Shown here: positions 24,330 through 33,196 of the stretch, one piece after another
How positions within the stretch are numbered: the stretch's first letter is position 1
How the letters are laid out: every line of letters starts with the position of its first letter
Assembly (NCBI RefSeq): GCF_000721175.1
Contig: NZ_JOEZ01000028.1
Location: forward strand, 1 to 64,000
Length of the DNA: 64,000 nucleotides
Direction: 5' to 3'
From: Streptomyces anulatus
Lineage (GTDB): Bacteria; Actinomycetota; Actinomycetes; Streptomycetales; Streptomycetaceae
Position numbers and translations under genes: made by a program
The notes under the pieces: model-generated
The model's input: only the letters and a program-made list of their open reading frames with translations
What the model was told of the DNA's origin: nothing
The model's database searches: none

Positions 24330-25047
24330 CCTGCCGGAGTCGGGCGGGCTGTGTGCCATCCACCAGCCCAATCTGTTCCCGAGACTGACGACGCTGGCCA
24401 AGCTGTTCGCGGCGGACTACTGGATCGTCCTGGACGACGTGCAGTTCACCCGCCGCGACTACCAGCACCGAGCCCGCCTCGGCGACCTCGACGAATCGGA
24501 CCGTCGGCAGTGGATCACCGTCCCTACCCGCCTCCCCCATGGACGTCCGACGCTCATCCGGGACACGTTGATCGACGATCCCGACCGGGCCTGCCGCAAA
24601 ACTGCGGGGATGCTGCGGCAGTACTACGGTGCGAGCCCCTACTGGCCCGCTCTCGCACAGGCCCTGGCCCCAGTACTGGATGCCTTCGGTACGGGCAGGA
24701 CCGCCACGGTCGCCGAAACCTCCACGCGTGCTCTGCTCGGCCTGCTCGGCTGGCAGGGCGAGATCCTCACCGGCAGCGATCTGCCCTCCCGGCCAGGGCG
24801 TTCCCAGCGGCTCGCCGATCTCTCCGCCATCACCGGTGCCCGCGCCTATCTCTGCGGAACCGGCGGCATGGCGTACCTCGACCCGGCACCGTTCGCCGCC
24901 GAGGGCATCGCCGTCACGCCGTTCCGGCCGCCGACGACCGGCATCTGGTCCTCCGGTCGGAGTCTCAGTTCGCTCGGGGCATTGGCGGCACTCGGCCCTC
25001 AGGAGGTGGCCACCATCATGCAGAGGCTCGCCTCGGACCACGCCTGA
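24271..25047 (+). CDS. WbqC-family protein
   Basis: A 258-residue WbqC-like protein. The hallmark N-terminus is CAIHQPNLFPRLTTLAKLF near residue 28, followed by DYWIVLDDVQFTRRDYQHRA, and ITVPT... and RLADLSAITGARAYLCGTGG lie further on. WbqC proteins occur in O-antigen and other sugar-modification loci and are thought to act as acyl- or glycine-transfer-type enzymes; mechanism unproven. The gene overlaps the end of the ydcF-like gene by 59 bp; the ATG at 24271 has GGAGG 6 nt upstream. It ends the island's right operon. Confidence 0.85.
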   Translation: MQRTNPSSVMASSAVSSLPDLPESGGLCAIHQPNLFPRLTTLAKLFAADYWIVLDDVQFTRRDYQHRARLGDLDESDRRQWITVPTRLPHGRPTLIRDTLIDDPDRACRKTAGMLRQYYGASPYWPALAQALAPVLDAFGTGRTATVAETSTRALLGLLGWQGEILTGSDLPSRPGRSQRLADLSAITGARAYLCGTGGMAYLDPAPFAAEGIAVTPFRPPTTGIWSSGRSLSSLGALAALGPQEVATIMQRLASDHA

Positions 25048-25233
25048 TGGCGGCCGCCGCTTGACCGCGGCCTGTGGGCGACTGTTCCGGATCAGCGGTG
25101 TGCGCGGGTCGGCCGACTCGTGGGAGTCCCGGCCGGTGTCGGCGGCCGGTCGCTGCGGGAAGGGGCGCCGACGGCTGATGCGGTAGTGCTTCGGTACCCC
25201 GACAGTGTGCCCCGTCATGCCCTGCGCAACAGA

Positions 25234-25268
25234 AAACCCCAGGTCACGGGCTATGTGACCTGGGGTTT
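25234..25268 (-). terminator. Terminator of tRNA-Thr
   Basis: AAACCCCAGGTCAC (25234-25247) pairs perfectly with GTGACCTGGGGTTT (25255-25268). It lies a few bases beyond the 3' end of the minus-strand tRNA and just inside the island. Positions 25048-25230 hold no gene I can support. Confidence 0.8.
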
Positions 25269-25272
25269 CTCG

Positions 25273-25315
25273 GAGCCCCCTGTCGGATTCGAACCGACGA
25301 CCTACGCATTACAAG
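25273..25315 (-). repeat. tRNA-Thr-proximal attachment repeat
   Basis: This is the 43-bp segment of the intact tRNA gene that is repeated at 19094-19136. It covers the anticodon loop, T-arm and acceptor 3' strand. Confidence 0.85.
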
Positions 25316-25347
25316 TGCGTTGCTCTGGCCAGCTGAGCTAAGGAGGC
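25274..25347 (-). tRNA. tRNA-Thr (TGT anticodon)
   Basis: On the minus strand a 74-nt cloverleaf is readable: acceptor GCCTCCT/AGGGGGC, D-arm with AGCTCAGCTGG, anticodon stem ACGCA/TGCGT with loop CTTGTAA (anticodon TGT), and T-arm GTCGG-TTCGAAT-CCGAC. The CCA end is not encoded. Its 3' half is duplicated at 19094-19136, marking it as an integration target. Confidence 0.95.
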
Positions 25348-25524
25348 GTGCCGGGAGCAGTCTAACCAACCTCGCGCCCGCCCGTCCGCGATAAAGGTGT
25401 GCCTCGGACTACTGACAGATCGGGAACCGCCAGGTAGCGTCACGGCAGGTTCGCGTCTGTGGACCAGACCACTCCCTACTCGGATCGTCCGGCACGTTCC
25501 TGCCGGTTGAGGAGAAGATTCAGC

Positions 25525-26661
25525 ATGGCCAGTGTCACGTTCGACAAGGCGTCCCGCGTCTACCCCGGCTCCACGAAGCCGGCCGTGGACCAGCTCGAGA
25601 TCGACATCGCGGACGGTGAGTTCCTCGTCCTCGTCGGTCCCTCCGGTTGTGGCAAGTCGACCTCCCTGCGCATGCTCGCGGGTCTCGAGGACGTCAACGG
25701 CGGTGCGATCCGCATCGGTGACCGCGACGTCACGCACCTGCCGCCGAAGGACCGGGACATCGCCATGGTGTTCCAGAACTACGCGCTCTACCCGCACATG
25801 TCCGTCGCGGACAACATGGGCTTCGCGCTGAAGATCGCCGGTATCAACAAGACGGAGATCCGGGCGAAGGTCGAAGAGGCCGCAAAGATGCTGGACCTCA
25901 CCGACTACCTGGACCGCAAGCCGAAGGCGCTCTCCGGTGGTCAGCGTCAGCGTGTGGCGATGGGCCGGGCCATCGTGCGTGAGCCGCAGGTCTTCCTCAT
26001 GGACGAGCCGCTGTCGAACCTCGACGCCAAGCTCCGTGTCTCCACCCGTACGCAGATCGCCTCGCTGCAGCGCCGCCTCGGCATCACCACCGTGTACGTC
26101 ACCCACGACCAGGTCGAGGCCCTCACCATGGGCGACCGGGTCGCGGTGCTGAAGGACGGGCTGCTCCAGCAGGTCGACTCGCCGCGCAACATGTACGACC
26201 GCCCCGCGAACCTCTTCGTCGCCGGCTTCATCGGCTCCCCCGCGATGAACCTCGTCGAGGTCCCGATCACCGACGGCGGCGTGAAGTTCGGCAACAGCGT
26301 CGTCCCGGTCTCCCGCGAGGCGCTCTCCGCCGCCGCGGACCGTGGCGACACCACCGTCACGGTCGGCATCCGCCCCGAGCACTTCGACATCGTCGAGCAC
26401 GGTGGCGCCGCCGCCAAGTCGCTGACCAAGGACGCCTCCGACGCGCCGGCCGGTCTCGCCGTCTCCGTCAACGTCGTCGAGGAGCTCGGCGCCGACGGCT
26501 TCGTCTACGGCGGCGCCCAGGTCGCCGGCGAGCACAAGGACCTGGTCGTCCGTGTCGGCGGCCGTGCCGTCCCGGAGAAGGGCACCGAGCTGCACGTCGT
26601 CCCGCGCCCGGACGAGCTGCACGTCTTCGCGACCTCCACCGGTGAGCGGCTCACCAACTGA
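25525..26661 (+). CDS. msiK: Multiple-sugar ABC importer ATPase MsiK
   Basis: A 378-residue ATPase of the MalK/UgpC group. Walker A VGPSGCGKSTSLRML is near residue 37, the signature LSGGQRQRVAMGRAIVREPQ near 135 and Walker B FLMDEPLSNLDAKLR near 155, followed by the H-loop VTHDQVEALTMGDRVAVLKD. The C-terminal TOBE-type regulatory domain starts near 240. In Streptomyces MsiK is the shared energy-coupling subunit of several sugar importers (maltose, cellobiose, xylobiose and others) whose own operons lack an ATPase. It stands alone here, as expected. A perfect GC-rich hairpin follows. Confidence 0.95.
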   Translation: MASVTFDKASRVYPGSTKPAVDQLEIDIADGEFLVLVGPSGCGKSTSLRMLAGLEDVNGGAIRIGDRDVTHLPPKDRDIAMVFQNYALYPHMSVADNMGFALKIAGINKTEIRAKVEEAAKMLDLTDYLDRKPKALSGGQRQRVAMGRAIVREPQVFLMDEPLSNLDAKLRVSTRTQIASLQRRLGITTVYVTHDQVEALTMGDRVAVLKDGLLQQVDSPRNMYDRPANLFVAGFIGSPAMNLVEVPITDGGVKFGNSVVPVSREALSAAADRGDTTVTVGIRPEHFDIVEHGGAAAKSLTKDASDAPAGLAVSVNVVEELGADGFVYGGAQVAGEHKDLVVRVGGRAVPEKGTELHVVPRPDELHVFATSTGERLTN

Positions 26662-26682
26662 CGCCCCGCCCGCCGTACGCCC

Positions 26683-26721
26683 GGCCCCGCACCCCCGCAA
26701 GGCGCAAGGGGGTGCGGGGCC
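26683..26721 (+). terminator. Terminator after msiK
   Basis: GGCCCCGCACCCCC (26683-26696) pairs perfectly with GGGGGTGCGGGGCC (26708-26721). Confidence 0.85.
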
Positions 26722-26882
26722 GTTTGCGTGGTCCCGGCTGGTTTGGGTTTCGGTGCCGGGCGACGTCAAATACCCCGGCACACAGGGCATTTCGCCCCGG
26801 TTCGTCAACCTCGTATTCGAAAGGGCGCGTCGAACCATCCCCCGCGAGGGTGACGAATTGTCGCCAGGTCATCACTGGCCGC

Positions 26883-26888
26883 TACGCT
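26883..26888 (+). promoter_or_regulatory. -10 element (TACGCT) of a leaderless-type promoter
   Basis: TACGCT ends 6 nt before the GTG at 26895. A TTGTCG is found about 19 bp upstream as a possible -35. Confidence 0.5.
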
Positions 26889-26894
26889 CGCTGC

Positions 26895-27308
26895 GTGACC
26901 CACACCGCGCGCCGCATCGGCCGATCCCTCGCTCTCGTCCTGCCCGTCGTCATGGTTCTGTCCGGGACCCTCGCGGTCACCAGCGTTCCGTGGGCGGCGT
27001 CGGACAACGACTCCCAGCTGCTGGCCGCCTCATCGGAGACCGTGTCCAAGCCCGCGAAGCCGCACGCCCCGCAGGACGTCCTGCGCGAGAAGCTGCTCGT
27101 GGAGCTCCAGGAGAAGGACCCGGGCACCGCGCTCACGGGCCTCCAGCGCGCCGTCGAGCAGCGCCCCTCGCTCGCCCGCCACTGCATGTCGATCGCCCGG
27201 GCCCTCGGCAAGGCGGCCGTCGAGCAGTACGGCCCGACCCGTGCGCACCGCTTCTCCCGGCCCGTCTGCGACACCTCGTTCGCCTCGGGCGTCGCGCAGT
27301 TCAGCTGA
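26895..27308 (+). CDS. Small secreted protein of unknown function
   Basis: A 137-residue protein with a signal peptide: basic RRIGR, hydrophobic SLALVLPVVMVLSGTLAVTS, probable cleavage after WAA near residue 36. The mature part is a helical domain with HCMSIARALGKAAVEQYGP and two Cys that could form a disulfide. I do not recognise a family beyond similar exported Streptomyces proteins. The GTG start lies 6 nt after a -10-like box and has no ribosome-binding site. Confidence 0.75.
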   Translation: MTHTARRIGRSLALVLPVVMVLSGTLAVTSVPWAASDNDSQLLAASSETVSKPAKPHAPQDVLREKLLVELQEKDPGTALTGLQRAVEQRPSLARHCMSIARALGKAAVEQYGPTRAHRFSRPVCDTSFASGVAQFS

Positions 27309-27371
27309 GCCCGGGAGGCGGCCGCGCGGAGCGGTGCCCTCCGTCGGCGGGCACCGCATATCGTGCCTGCC

Positions 27372-28088
27372 ATGCATACGTATCCGACGCAGGCCGTGAT
27401 CCTTGCCGGTGGCCAGGGGTCGCGGCTGCGGCCGTACACCGACGACCGCCCCAAGCCGATGGTCGAGATCCCCGGGACCGGGACTCCGATCATCGGCCAT
27501 CAGCTGTCCTGGCTGGCCGCCGAGGGGGTCACCGACGCCGTGGTCTCCTGCGGGCATCTCGCCGAGGTGCTCCAGGAGTGGCTGGAGGCGGCCGTGCTGC
27601 CGCTCCGGGTCACCACCGTCGTGGAGACCGAGCCGCTGGGGCGCGGCGGCGGACTGAAGTACGCGGCCGGGCGGCTGCCCGATCCGGAGCAGCCCTGGTA
27701 CGCGACCAACGGCGACATCTGGACGCGCTTCTCCCTGCGGGAGATGGCCGCCTTCCACGCGGAGCGCGATGCCACCGCCACCCTCGCGCTCGCCCGGCCC
27801 CGGATCCCGTGGGGCGCCGTGGAGACGGACGCGTTCGGGCACATCACCGACTTCATCGAGTCGCCGCCGTCGCCGTATCTGATCAACGCCGGGGTTTACG
27901 TGTTCTCGCCGGCGTTCACGGAGCTGCTGCCGGACCGGGGCGACCATGAGCGGACCACGTTCCCGCGGCTGGCCCGCGAGCGCCGGCTGGCCGGGTATCC
28001 GCTGCCGAACGGGGCGTACTGGCGGGCCATCGACACCGCGAAGGACCTGACCGAAGCGGCCCGCGAGCTCGGTTCCCCCACCGCCTGA
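27372..28088 (+). CDS. Sugar nucleotidyltransferase (NTP_transferase)
   Basis: A 238-residue enzyme of the mannose-1-phosphate guanylyltransferase / HddC-like group. The nucleotide-binding motif AVILAGGQGSRLRPYTDDRP then KPMVEI is near residues 10-35; the metal-binding Asp is in WYATNGDIWTRFSL near 115. It should activate a sugar 1-phosphate with NTP. There is no hexapeptide-repeat tail, so it is a minimal catalytic domain. The ATG at 27372 follows a weak upstream GTG at 27363. Confidence 0.85.
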   Translation: MHTYPTQAVILAGGQGSRLRPYTDDRPKPMVEIPGTGTPIIGHQLSWLAAEGVTDAVVSCGHLAEVLQEWLEAAVLPLRVTTVVETEPLGRGGGLKYAAGRLPDPEQPWYATNGDIWTRFSLREMAAFHAERDATATLALARPRIPWGAVETDAFGHITDFIESPPSPYLINAGVYVFSPAFTELLPDRGDHERTTFPRLARERRLAGYPLPNGAYWRAIDTAKDLTEAARELGSPTA

Positions 28089-28125
28089 CGGACACCGGCA
28101 CCCGCAGAACGCGCACGCACGGGGC

Positions 28126-28159
28126 GGCGCCCACCCGGTCTTCCGTCCGGGTGGGCGCC
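28126..28159. terminator. Shared terminator between convergent genes
   Basis: GGCGCCCACCCGG (28126-28138) pairs perfectly with CCGGGTGGGCGCC (28147-28159), between the convergent nucleotidyltransferase and DoxX genes. Confidence 0.85.
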
Positions 28160-28186
28160 GTCCTGTGTGCCGTCACATCCTCACTG

Positions 28187-29818
28187 TCAGCCGAGGAGGC
28201 CGCCGATCGGGTTCCGCCCTCCGCCGCCCGAGGTCGATCCCTCGCCGCCGGAGGAGGTGGAGCCGCCGGTGGGTGCCGGTTCGCCGCCGCCGGAGGAGGC
28301 GTCGCCGCCGGTGGAGCCGGACGAGGCGGGTCCGGCACTGGTGGCGGCCGGGGGCTGCTGCGGGGTGGACTGCTGCGGGGGTGCCTGGCCGGTGCCCTGG
28401 GTCTGGCTGGGCCGGGTGTCCGCGCCGGTGCTCTGGCCGCCGGAGTCGCGGGTCGCGCCCGGGGTCGCCTGCCCGGGGGCGGGTGCGGTGGCCGCGCCGG
28501 AGCGGGTGGGCTCCGGCTGTCGCTGCTGCTCCGGCGTACGGGAGGCCTGGCGTTCGCCGGTGGACTCCTGGGGCAGCGGCATGCCGGGGAGGCGGTTGGT
28601 GGGGTTGTCGTTGCGGCCGGGGACGGTGACGACCTCGGTGGAGCGGACGGCGCCGCCGAGGATGGAGCCGATGAGCAGGGTGAGGCCGACGACGACCGTG
28701 GCGACGACGGTGCCCCGGCGCAGGACCCGGCGGCGCAGGTCCCAGATCTCCGAGCGCGGGCCGAGCTTGCGCCAGGCTTCCCCGGCCAGTCGGCCGTCCA
28801 CGGAGTAGACCGGGGCACCCGCGATGATCAGCGGGCTCCACGCGGCGAGCAGGATGATGTCGGGGGCGTCGTACACCGCGACCGAGCGCCAGCTGACCGT
28901 CACCAGCAGCGCGGCGGAGAGCAGCGCGCCGAAGGCGGCGGCGACCCGCTGCCAGAGGCCGAGGACGGTGAGCACGCCGACCACGACCTGGAGGAAGGCG
29001 ACGGTGAGTCCGGCGCCGACGGGGTGGGAGAGGGCGAAGTCGCGCAGGGGCTCGGCGAGCGCCCACGGGTGCAGGGAGGTCAGCCACTTGACCATCGAGC
29101 CGCGCTCGCCGCCGTCGAAGTAGACGGGGTCGCACAGCTTGCCCATGCCGGCGTAGATGGCGATGAAGCCGAGGAGCACCCGCATGGGGAGCAGGACGAC
29201 GCCCAGGTTCATCCGGTGGCCGGGGTAGTAGGCGTGCCGGACGGGGTCGTTGCCGTGGCGCCGGGCGCGGGAGTCCGCGGCTTCGTCGTAGTCGTCGTCG
29301 ACGCCGTCGGGCCGGCCGGGGTCGTCGGGTCGGTCGACCGGGTCGTCGTACGCGCCGACGGCCTGCCGCATGGGCGGCAGCAGCGGTCCGGTGCGTCCGG
29401 GCTGGTGGGGGGCGGTCAGTACGGGGTTGGGCTGCGTCTCCTCCAGGAGCGGGATGACCTGCGTCGCGCCCGCTTCGTGCCCGTGCCCGCCCCCGGAGAC
29501 CCCGCCGAGTCCGGCGTCGAGGTGTCCGGCGGTGGAGTTGCGCACGGCCTGGAGGAGGCCCGTCGCGCCGGGGTCGCCGGGAGCGGACCTGCCGCTCCAG
29601 ACGACCGGTGCCCGCCTGCGGCCTCCGGCGGCGCCGCTCATGGCGGGGATGCGGGCCGTTTCCGCGGGGGCACCGCGCAGCCGTGCGCGCTGGCCCGGGG
29701 CGAGCTGCACCCGGAAGCTGGCGTGGTTGACGATGACCTGCGCGGGGTCGCTGTCCACCTTGGTCATGCTCAGGGCGGGTTGCTCGTCGAACCGAGGCGT
29801 TCTGGTGTCCACACTCAT
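28187..29818 (-). CDS. DoxX-family membrane protein
   Basis: A 543-residue protein in three parts. The N-terminal 200 residues are disordered and acidic; a DoxX core of four to five helices follows (MNLGVVLLPMRVLLGFIAIY then AGMGKLCDPVYF; VGAGLTVAFLQVVVGVLTVL; PDIILLAAWSPLIIAGAPVY). The last part is a helix (VVATVVVGLTLLIGSILGGA) and a long Gly/Ser/Pro/Thr tail. DoxX proteins are linked to thiol and redox homeostasis in actinobacteria. The long disordered flanks are typical of Streptomyces versions. The ATG at 29818 is supported by the conserved start. Confidence 0.85.
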   Translation of the reverse strand: MSVDTRTPRFDEQPALSMTKVDSDPAQVIVNHASFRVQLAPGQRARLRGAPAETARIPAMSGAAGGRRRAPVVWSGRSAPGDPGATGLLQAVRNSTAGHLDAGLGGVSGGGHGHEAGATQVIPLLEETQPNPVLTAPHQPGRTGPLLPPMRQAVGAYDDPVDRPDDPGRPDGVDDDYDEAADSRARRHGNDPVRHAYYPGHRMNLGVVLLPMRVLLGFIAIYAGMGKLCDPVYFDGGERGSMVKWLTSLHPWALAEPLRDFALSHPVGAGLTVAFLQVVVGVLTVLGLWQRVAAAFGALLSAALLVTVSWRSVAVYDAPDIILLAAWSPLIIAGAPVYSVDGRLAGEAWRKLGPRSEIWDLRRRVLRRGTVVATVVVGLTLLIGSILGGAVRSTEVVTVPGRNDNPTNRLPGMPLPQESTGERQASRTPEQQRQPEPTRSGAATAPAPGQATPGATRDSGGQSTGADTRPSQTQGTGQAPPQQSTPQQPPAATSAGPASSGSTGGDASSGGGEPAPTGGSTSSGGEGSTSGGGGRNPIGGLLG

Positions 29819-30025
29819 CTAACCGAGTGATGTGTGCTTAGGACACTGCCTTGACCGCACCGGATGTGTCCGAGACCCGTCAAGATCAGGCCAAACTCGG
29901 GCATCCTGGATCTGTGTTCGGCGTTCGCGCGTCAACTCGCGGATCGGGCGATCCGGTTGCCGGGCGCGTGGCCGCGGCGCGAACGCCGCGGCCCCGTCGC
30001 GCCGGGGCGCGGACTCCGCGCGCGG

Positions 30026-30982
30026 CTATCCGCGGCGGCGCGCCACCTCGTACAGCACGATGCCCGCGGCGACACCGGCGTTGAGCGACTCCGCGCCGCC
30101 CGGCATCGAGATCCGGACCCGGTAGTCGCAGGTCTCGCCGACGAGCCGGCCGAGGCCCTTGCCCTCGCTGCCGATGACGATGACGACCGGGCCGGCCAGC
30201 TGCTCCAGGTCCTCCACCGTGTGCTCGCCGTCGGCGGCCAGGCCGACGACCGTGAGGCCCGCCTTCTGGTAGCCCTCCAGCGCGCGGGTGAGGTTGGTGA
30301 CCCGGGAGACCGGGGTGCGGGCCGCCGTGCCGGCGGAGGACTTCCACGCTCCGGCGGTCATGCCGGCCGCGCGGCGCTCGGGGACGACCACGCCGTGGCC
30401 GCCGAACGCGGAGACCGAGCGGACGATGGCGCCGAGGTTGCGCGGGTCGGTCACCCCGTCGAGGGCGACGATCAGCGGGTCCTCGTTGTTGTCGTACGCG
30501 GCGGCGGTGAGGTCCTCCGGGTGCGCGTACTCGTACGGCGGGACCTGGAGGACGAGGCCCTGGTGGTTCAGGCCGTTCGTCATCCGGTCCAGCTCGGGGC
30601 GCGGGGCCTCCATCAGGTTGATGTTGCCGCGCTCGCTCGCGAGCTTGAGGGCGTCCCGGACGCGCTCGTCGTTGTCGATGTACTGCTGGACGTAGAGGGT
30701 GACGGCGGGCACGCCGTCGCGCAGGGCCTCGTAGACCGGGTTGCGGCCGACGACCATCTCCGAGGTGCCCTTCACGCCGCCGCGCCGGGGCGCGGGACGG
30801 CGGGCCGCGGCCTGCTTGGCCTGGGCGTTGGCGACCCGGTTCTTCTTGTGCCCCTTACGGGCGGAGGCGGGCGGCGTCGGTCCCTTGCCTTCGAGACCAC
30901 GGCGTCGCTGGCCACCGCTGCCGACCTGCATGCCCTTCTTGTTGGACGTGCGGCGGTTCCTGCGTTGGCTGTTCCCGGCCAT
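30026..30982 (-). CDS. rlmB: 23S rRNA Gm2251 2'-O-methyltransferase (TrmH/SpoU)
   Basis: A 318-residue SpoU enzyme. A basic N-terminal extension of about 75 residues (AGNSQRRNRRTSNKKG) precedes the L30e-like substrate-binding domain (VGRNPVYEALRDGVPAVTLY). The knotted catalytic domain follows, with motif 1 DGVTDPRNLGAIVRS near 195, motif 2 VIVIGSEGKGLGRLV near 265 and motif 3 ISMPGGAESLNAGVAAGIVLYE near 295. It methylates G2251 in the 50S peptidyl-transferase loop using SAM. It follows cysS on the same strand. Confidence 0.92.
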   Translation of the reverse strand: MAGNSQRRNRRTSNKKGMQVGSGGQRRRGLEGKGPTPPASARKGHKKNRVANAQAKQAAARRPAPRRGGVKGTSEMVVGRNPVYEALRDGVPAVTLYVQQYIDNDERVRDALKLASERGNINLMEAPRPELDRMTNGLNHQGLVLQVPPYEYAHPEDLTAAAYDNNEDPLIVALDGVTDPRNLGAIVRSVSAFGGHGVVVPERRAAGMTAGAWKSSAGTAARTPVSRVTNLTRALEGYQKAGLTVVGLAADGEHTVEDLEQLAGPVVIVIGSEGKGLGRLVGETCDYRVRISMPGGAESLNAGVAAGIVLYEVARRRG

Positions 30983-31030
30983 GATCTACCTGTTTCGTTG
31001 CTTTCAGACGTACGTACGTATAAGGAAAGT

Positions 31031-31056
31031 GTGCCGCCCGGATCGCCGGGCGGCAC
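31031..31056 (-). terminator. Hairpin between cysS and rlmB
   Basis: GTGCCGCCCG (31031-31040) pairs perfectly with CGGGCGGCAC (31047-31056) over a 6-nt loop, 25 bp beyond the cysS stop. Confidence 0.7.
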
Positions 31057-31080
31057 GATCTCACTGCTCGGAGCGGGTGC

Positions 31081-32481
31081 TCAGCGCGGTCCCAGCGTCC
31101 ACCGGGGGCCGGTGGGGCTGTCCTCGATGACGAGGCCGGACTGGCTCAGCTGGTCGCGGATGGCATCGGCGGCGGCCCAGTCCTTGCGGGCGCGTGCCGA
31201 CTGCCGTTGGTCGAGGACGAGGCCGACGAGCGTGTCGACGACGCCGTGCAGGTCCTCGCTCCGGTCCCCCTCGCCCGCCCAGTGCGGGTCGAGCGGGTCC
31301 AGGCCGAGGACGCCGAGCATGGCCCGGACCTCGGCGAGGCGGGCGGCGGCGGCTTCCTTGTCGTCGGCGGCGAGCGCGCTGTTGCCCTGGCGGACGGTGG
31401 TGTGGATGATCGCCAGCGCCTGCGGTACGCCGAGGTCCTCGTCCATCGCCTCGGCGAAGGCGGGCGGCACCTCGGCGGCGGGGGGAACGGTCTCCCCGGC
31501 CTTCTCGGTGACGCGCTGGACGAAGCCCTCGATCCGCGCGAACGCGGACTCGGCCTCGCGCAGGGCCTCCTCGCTGTACTCGATCATCGACCGGTAGTGC
31601 GGGGTGCCGAGGTAGTAGCGCAGGACGATCGGGCGCCACTGCTTGACCATCTCGCCGACGAGGACGGAGTTGCCCAGCGACTTCGACATCTTCTCGCCGG
31701 ACAGGGTGACCCAGCCGTTGTGCACCCAGTACTTCGCGAACTCGTCGCCGTAGGCCTTGGCCTGGGCGATCTCGTTCTCGTGGTGCGGGAAGATCAGGTC
31801 GATGCCGCCGCCGTGGATGTCGAAGGCGGAGCCCAGGTACTTGTGGGCCATCGCGGAGCACTCCAGGTGCCAGCCGGGCCGGCCACGGCCCCAGGGCGTC
31901 TCCCAGCTGGGCTCGCCCGGCTTGGTGGCCTTCCACATGGCGAAGTCACGCTGGTCGCGCTTGCCGGTCTCGCCCTCGCCGGAGGGCTGGCGCAGATCGT
32001 CCAGCTCCTGGTTGGAGAGCTCCAGGTAGCCGGGCAGCGAGCGCACGTCGAAGTAGACGTTGCCGTGGGCCTCGTAGGCGTGACCGCTCTCGATCAGGCC
32101 GCGCATCATCTCGATCATCTCGGGAACGTGGCCGGTGGCGCGGGGCTCGTAGGTGGGCGGCAGGCAGCCGAGCGCGTTGTAGCCGTCGTTGAACGCGCGC
32201 TCGTTCTCGTAGCCGATCGACCACCACGGGCGGCCCTGTTCGGCGGACTTCGCGATGATCTTGTCGTCGATGTCGGTGACGTTCCGGATGAACGTGACGT
32301 CGTAGCCGCGGTAGGTGAACCAGCGGCGCATGATGTCGAAGTTCAGGCCCGAGCGGATGTGGCCGATGTGCGGTGCTGCCTGGACGGTGGCGCCACAGAG
32401 GTAGATCGAGACACAGCCCGCTGTGAGCGGGACGAAGTCACGGATCTGCCGGGCGCTGGTGTCGTGCAGGCGAATAGTCAC
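31081..32481 (-). CDS. cysS: Cysteinyl-tRNA synthetase
   Basis: A 466-residue class I synthetase. The HIGH motif appears as [13 protein letters not shown] near residue 36 and the KMSKS motif as [13 protein letters not shown] near 265. The zinc ligands are in [16 protein letters not shown] and HHENEIAQ. The C-terminal DALR domain and [20 protein letters not shown] segment are normal for CysS. It lacks the shortened architecture of MshC, so it charges tRNA-Cys rather than making mycothiol. It follows the PPOX gene on the same strand. Confidence 0.96.
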   Translation of the reverse strand: MTIRLHDTSARQIRDFVPLTAGCVSIYLCGATVQAAPHIGHIRSGLNFDIMRRWFTYRGYDVTFIRNVTDIDDKIIAKSAEQGRPWWSIGYENERAFNDGYNALGCLPPTYEPRATGHVPEMIEMMRGLIESGHAYEAHGNVYFDVRSLPGYLELSNQELDDLRQPSGEGETGKRDQRDFAMWKATKPGEPSWETPWGRGRPGWHLECSAMAHKYLGSAFDIHGGGIDLIFPHHENEIAQAKAYGDEFAKYWVHNGWVTLSGEKMSKSLGNSVLVGEMVKQWRPIVLRYYLGTPHYRSMIEYSEEALREAESAFARIEGFVQRVTEKAGETVPPAAEVPPAFAEAMDEDLGVPQALAIIHTTVRQGNSALAADDKEAAAARLAEVRAMLGVLGLDPLDPHWAGEGDRSEDLHGVVDTLVGLVLDQRQSARARKDWAAADAIRDQLSQSGLVIEDSPTGPRWTLGPR

Positions 32482-32669
32482 GCCTCAAGGGTAGTAGGCC
32501 CGCACCAGTGCCCCGCGACCCTTGGGGATCGCGGGGACAACTTTCTGGTACCGGGATGGCCCGGAGCGGCCCGGAGAGCGTCTCCCGGGGTGCGCGGGAC
32601 GCCCTCCGCGAGCGTGCGCGCCGGGCATCGCCCGGCAGGCGGGAAGGTGACGACCGGCCCTGAGCGGCC

Positions 32670-33074
32670 TCAGATGCTGCCGACGACCTTGCGCGGGGAG
32701 ATGCGGACGACCACACGGGGGTCGTCGGCGCCGGAGTTCGGGTTGAACTCGGCGTACGGCTTGCCGGTGTACTTCACCGAGAGCTCGTCGATCAGTTCCT
32801 GTCCGCCGTCCGTCGTCAGCGTCGCCTCGCCGCGGATCTCGGCGTAGCTGTACGGGGCGTCGAAGGGCTGGACGACCACGGTGACGCGCGGGTCGCGGCG
32901 GAGGTTCTTCTCCTTGCGGCGGCCGACGGTGGTGGAGATCAGGACGTCGTCGCCGTCGCGCTTGACCCAGACCGGGGAGACCTGGGGGCTGCCGTCGGGC
33001 TGGATGGTGGCGATGTTGACGAACACGGGGGTGTCGAGCAGGTTCTTGAGCTCGGCGGAGAGTGCGGCGGTCAT
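32670..33074 (-). CDS. PPOX-class F420/FMN-dependent oxidoreductase
   Basis: A 134-residue split-beta-barrel protein of the PPOX family: DTPVFVNIATIQPDGSPQVS near residue 13, VWVKRDGDDVLISTTVGRRK and RVTVVVQPFDAPYSYAEIRG. Actinobacterial members of this size bind F420 or FMN; biliverdin, PNPOx-like and other activities occur, so the substrate is open. The ATG at 33074 follows an AGGAGG-like site. The 187-bp gap to cysS holds an imperfect GC hairpin at 32511-32536 and no gene. Confidence 0.85.
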   Translation of the reverse strand: MTAALSAELKNLLDTPVFVNIATIQPDGSPQVSPVWVKRDGDDVLISTTVGRRKEKNLRRDPRVTVVVQPFDAPYSYAEIRGEATLTTDGGQELIDELSVKYTGKPYAEFNPNSGADDPRVVVRISPRKVVGSI

Positions 33075-33196
33075 GCGTACGTCCTCCTGAGTGCCTGCGG
33101 GGCGATCGGTCCGATGCTTCTACCTCGTAACCGTGCGCGCCCCCGCTTCCTTCCCGCCGCGGCCCGCCGGAAGAGTGAACGCCGGTGCCGGTGCGG

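Larger units (their letters stand above)
19094..25315. mobile_element. 6.2-kb genomic island in tRNA-Thr, no integrase seen
   Basis: The segment is bounded by direct repeats of the 3' tRNA-Thr sequence, the classical mark of site-specific integration. Each end has its own terminator-like hairpin beyond the tRNA sequence (19054-19088 outside, 25234-25268 inside). It carries two divergent operons of eight genes. No tyrosine integrase, large serine recombinase, excisionase, replication or transfer gene is present, so it is either a remnant or needs a helper. The gene-free leader 19137-19365 shows no gene of its own. Confidence 0.75.
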
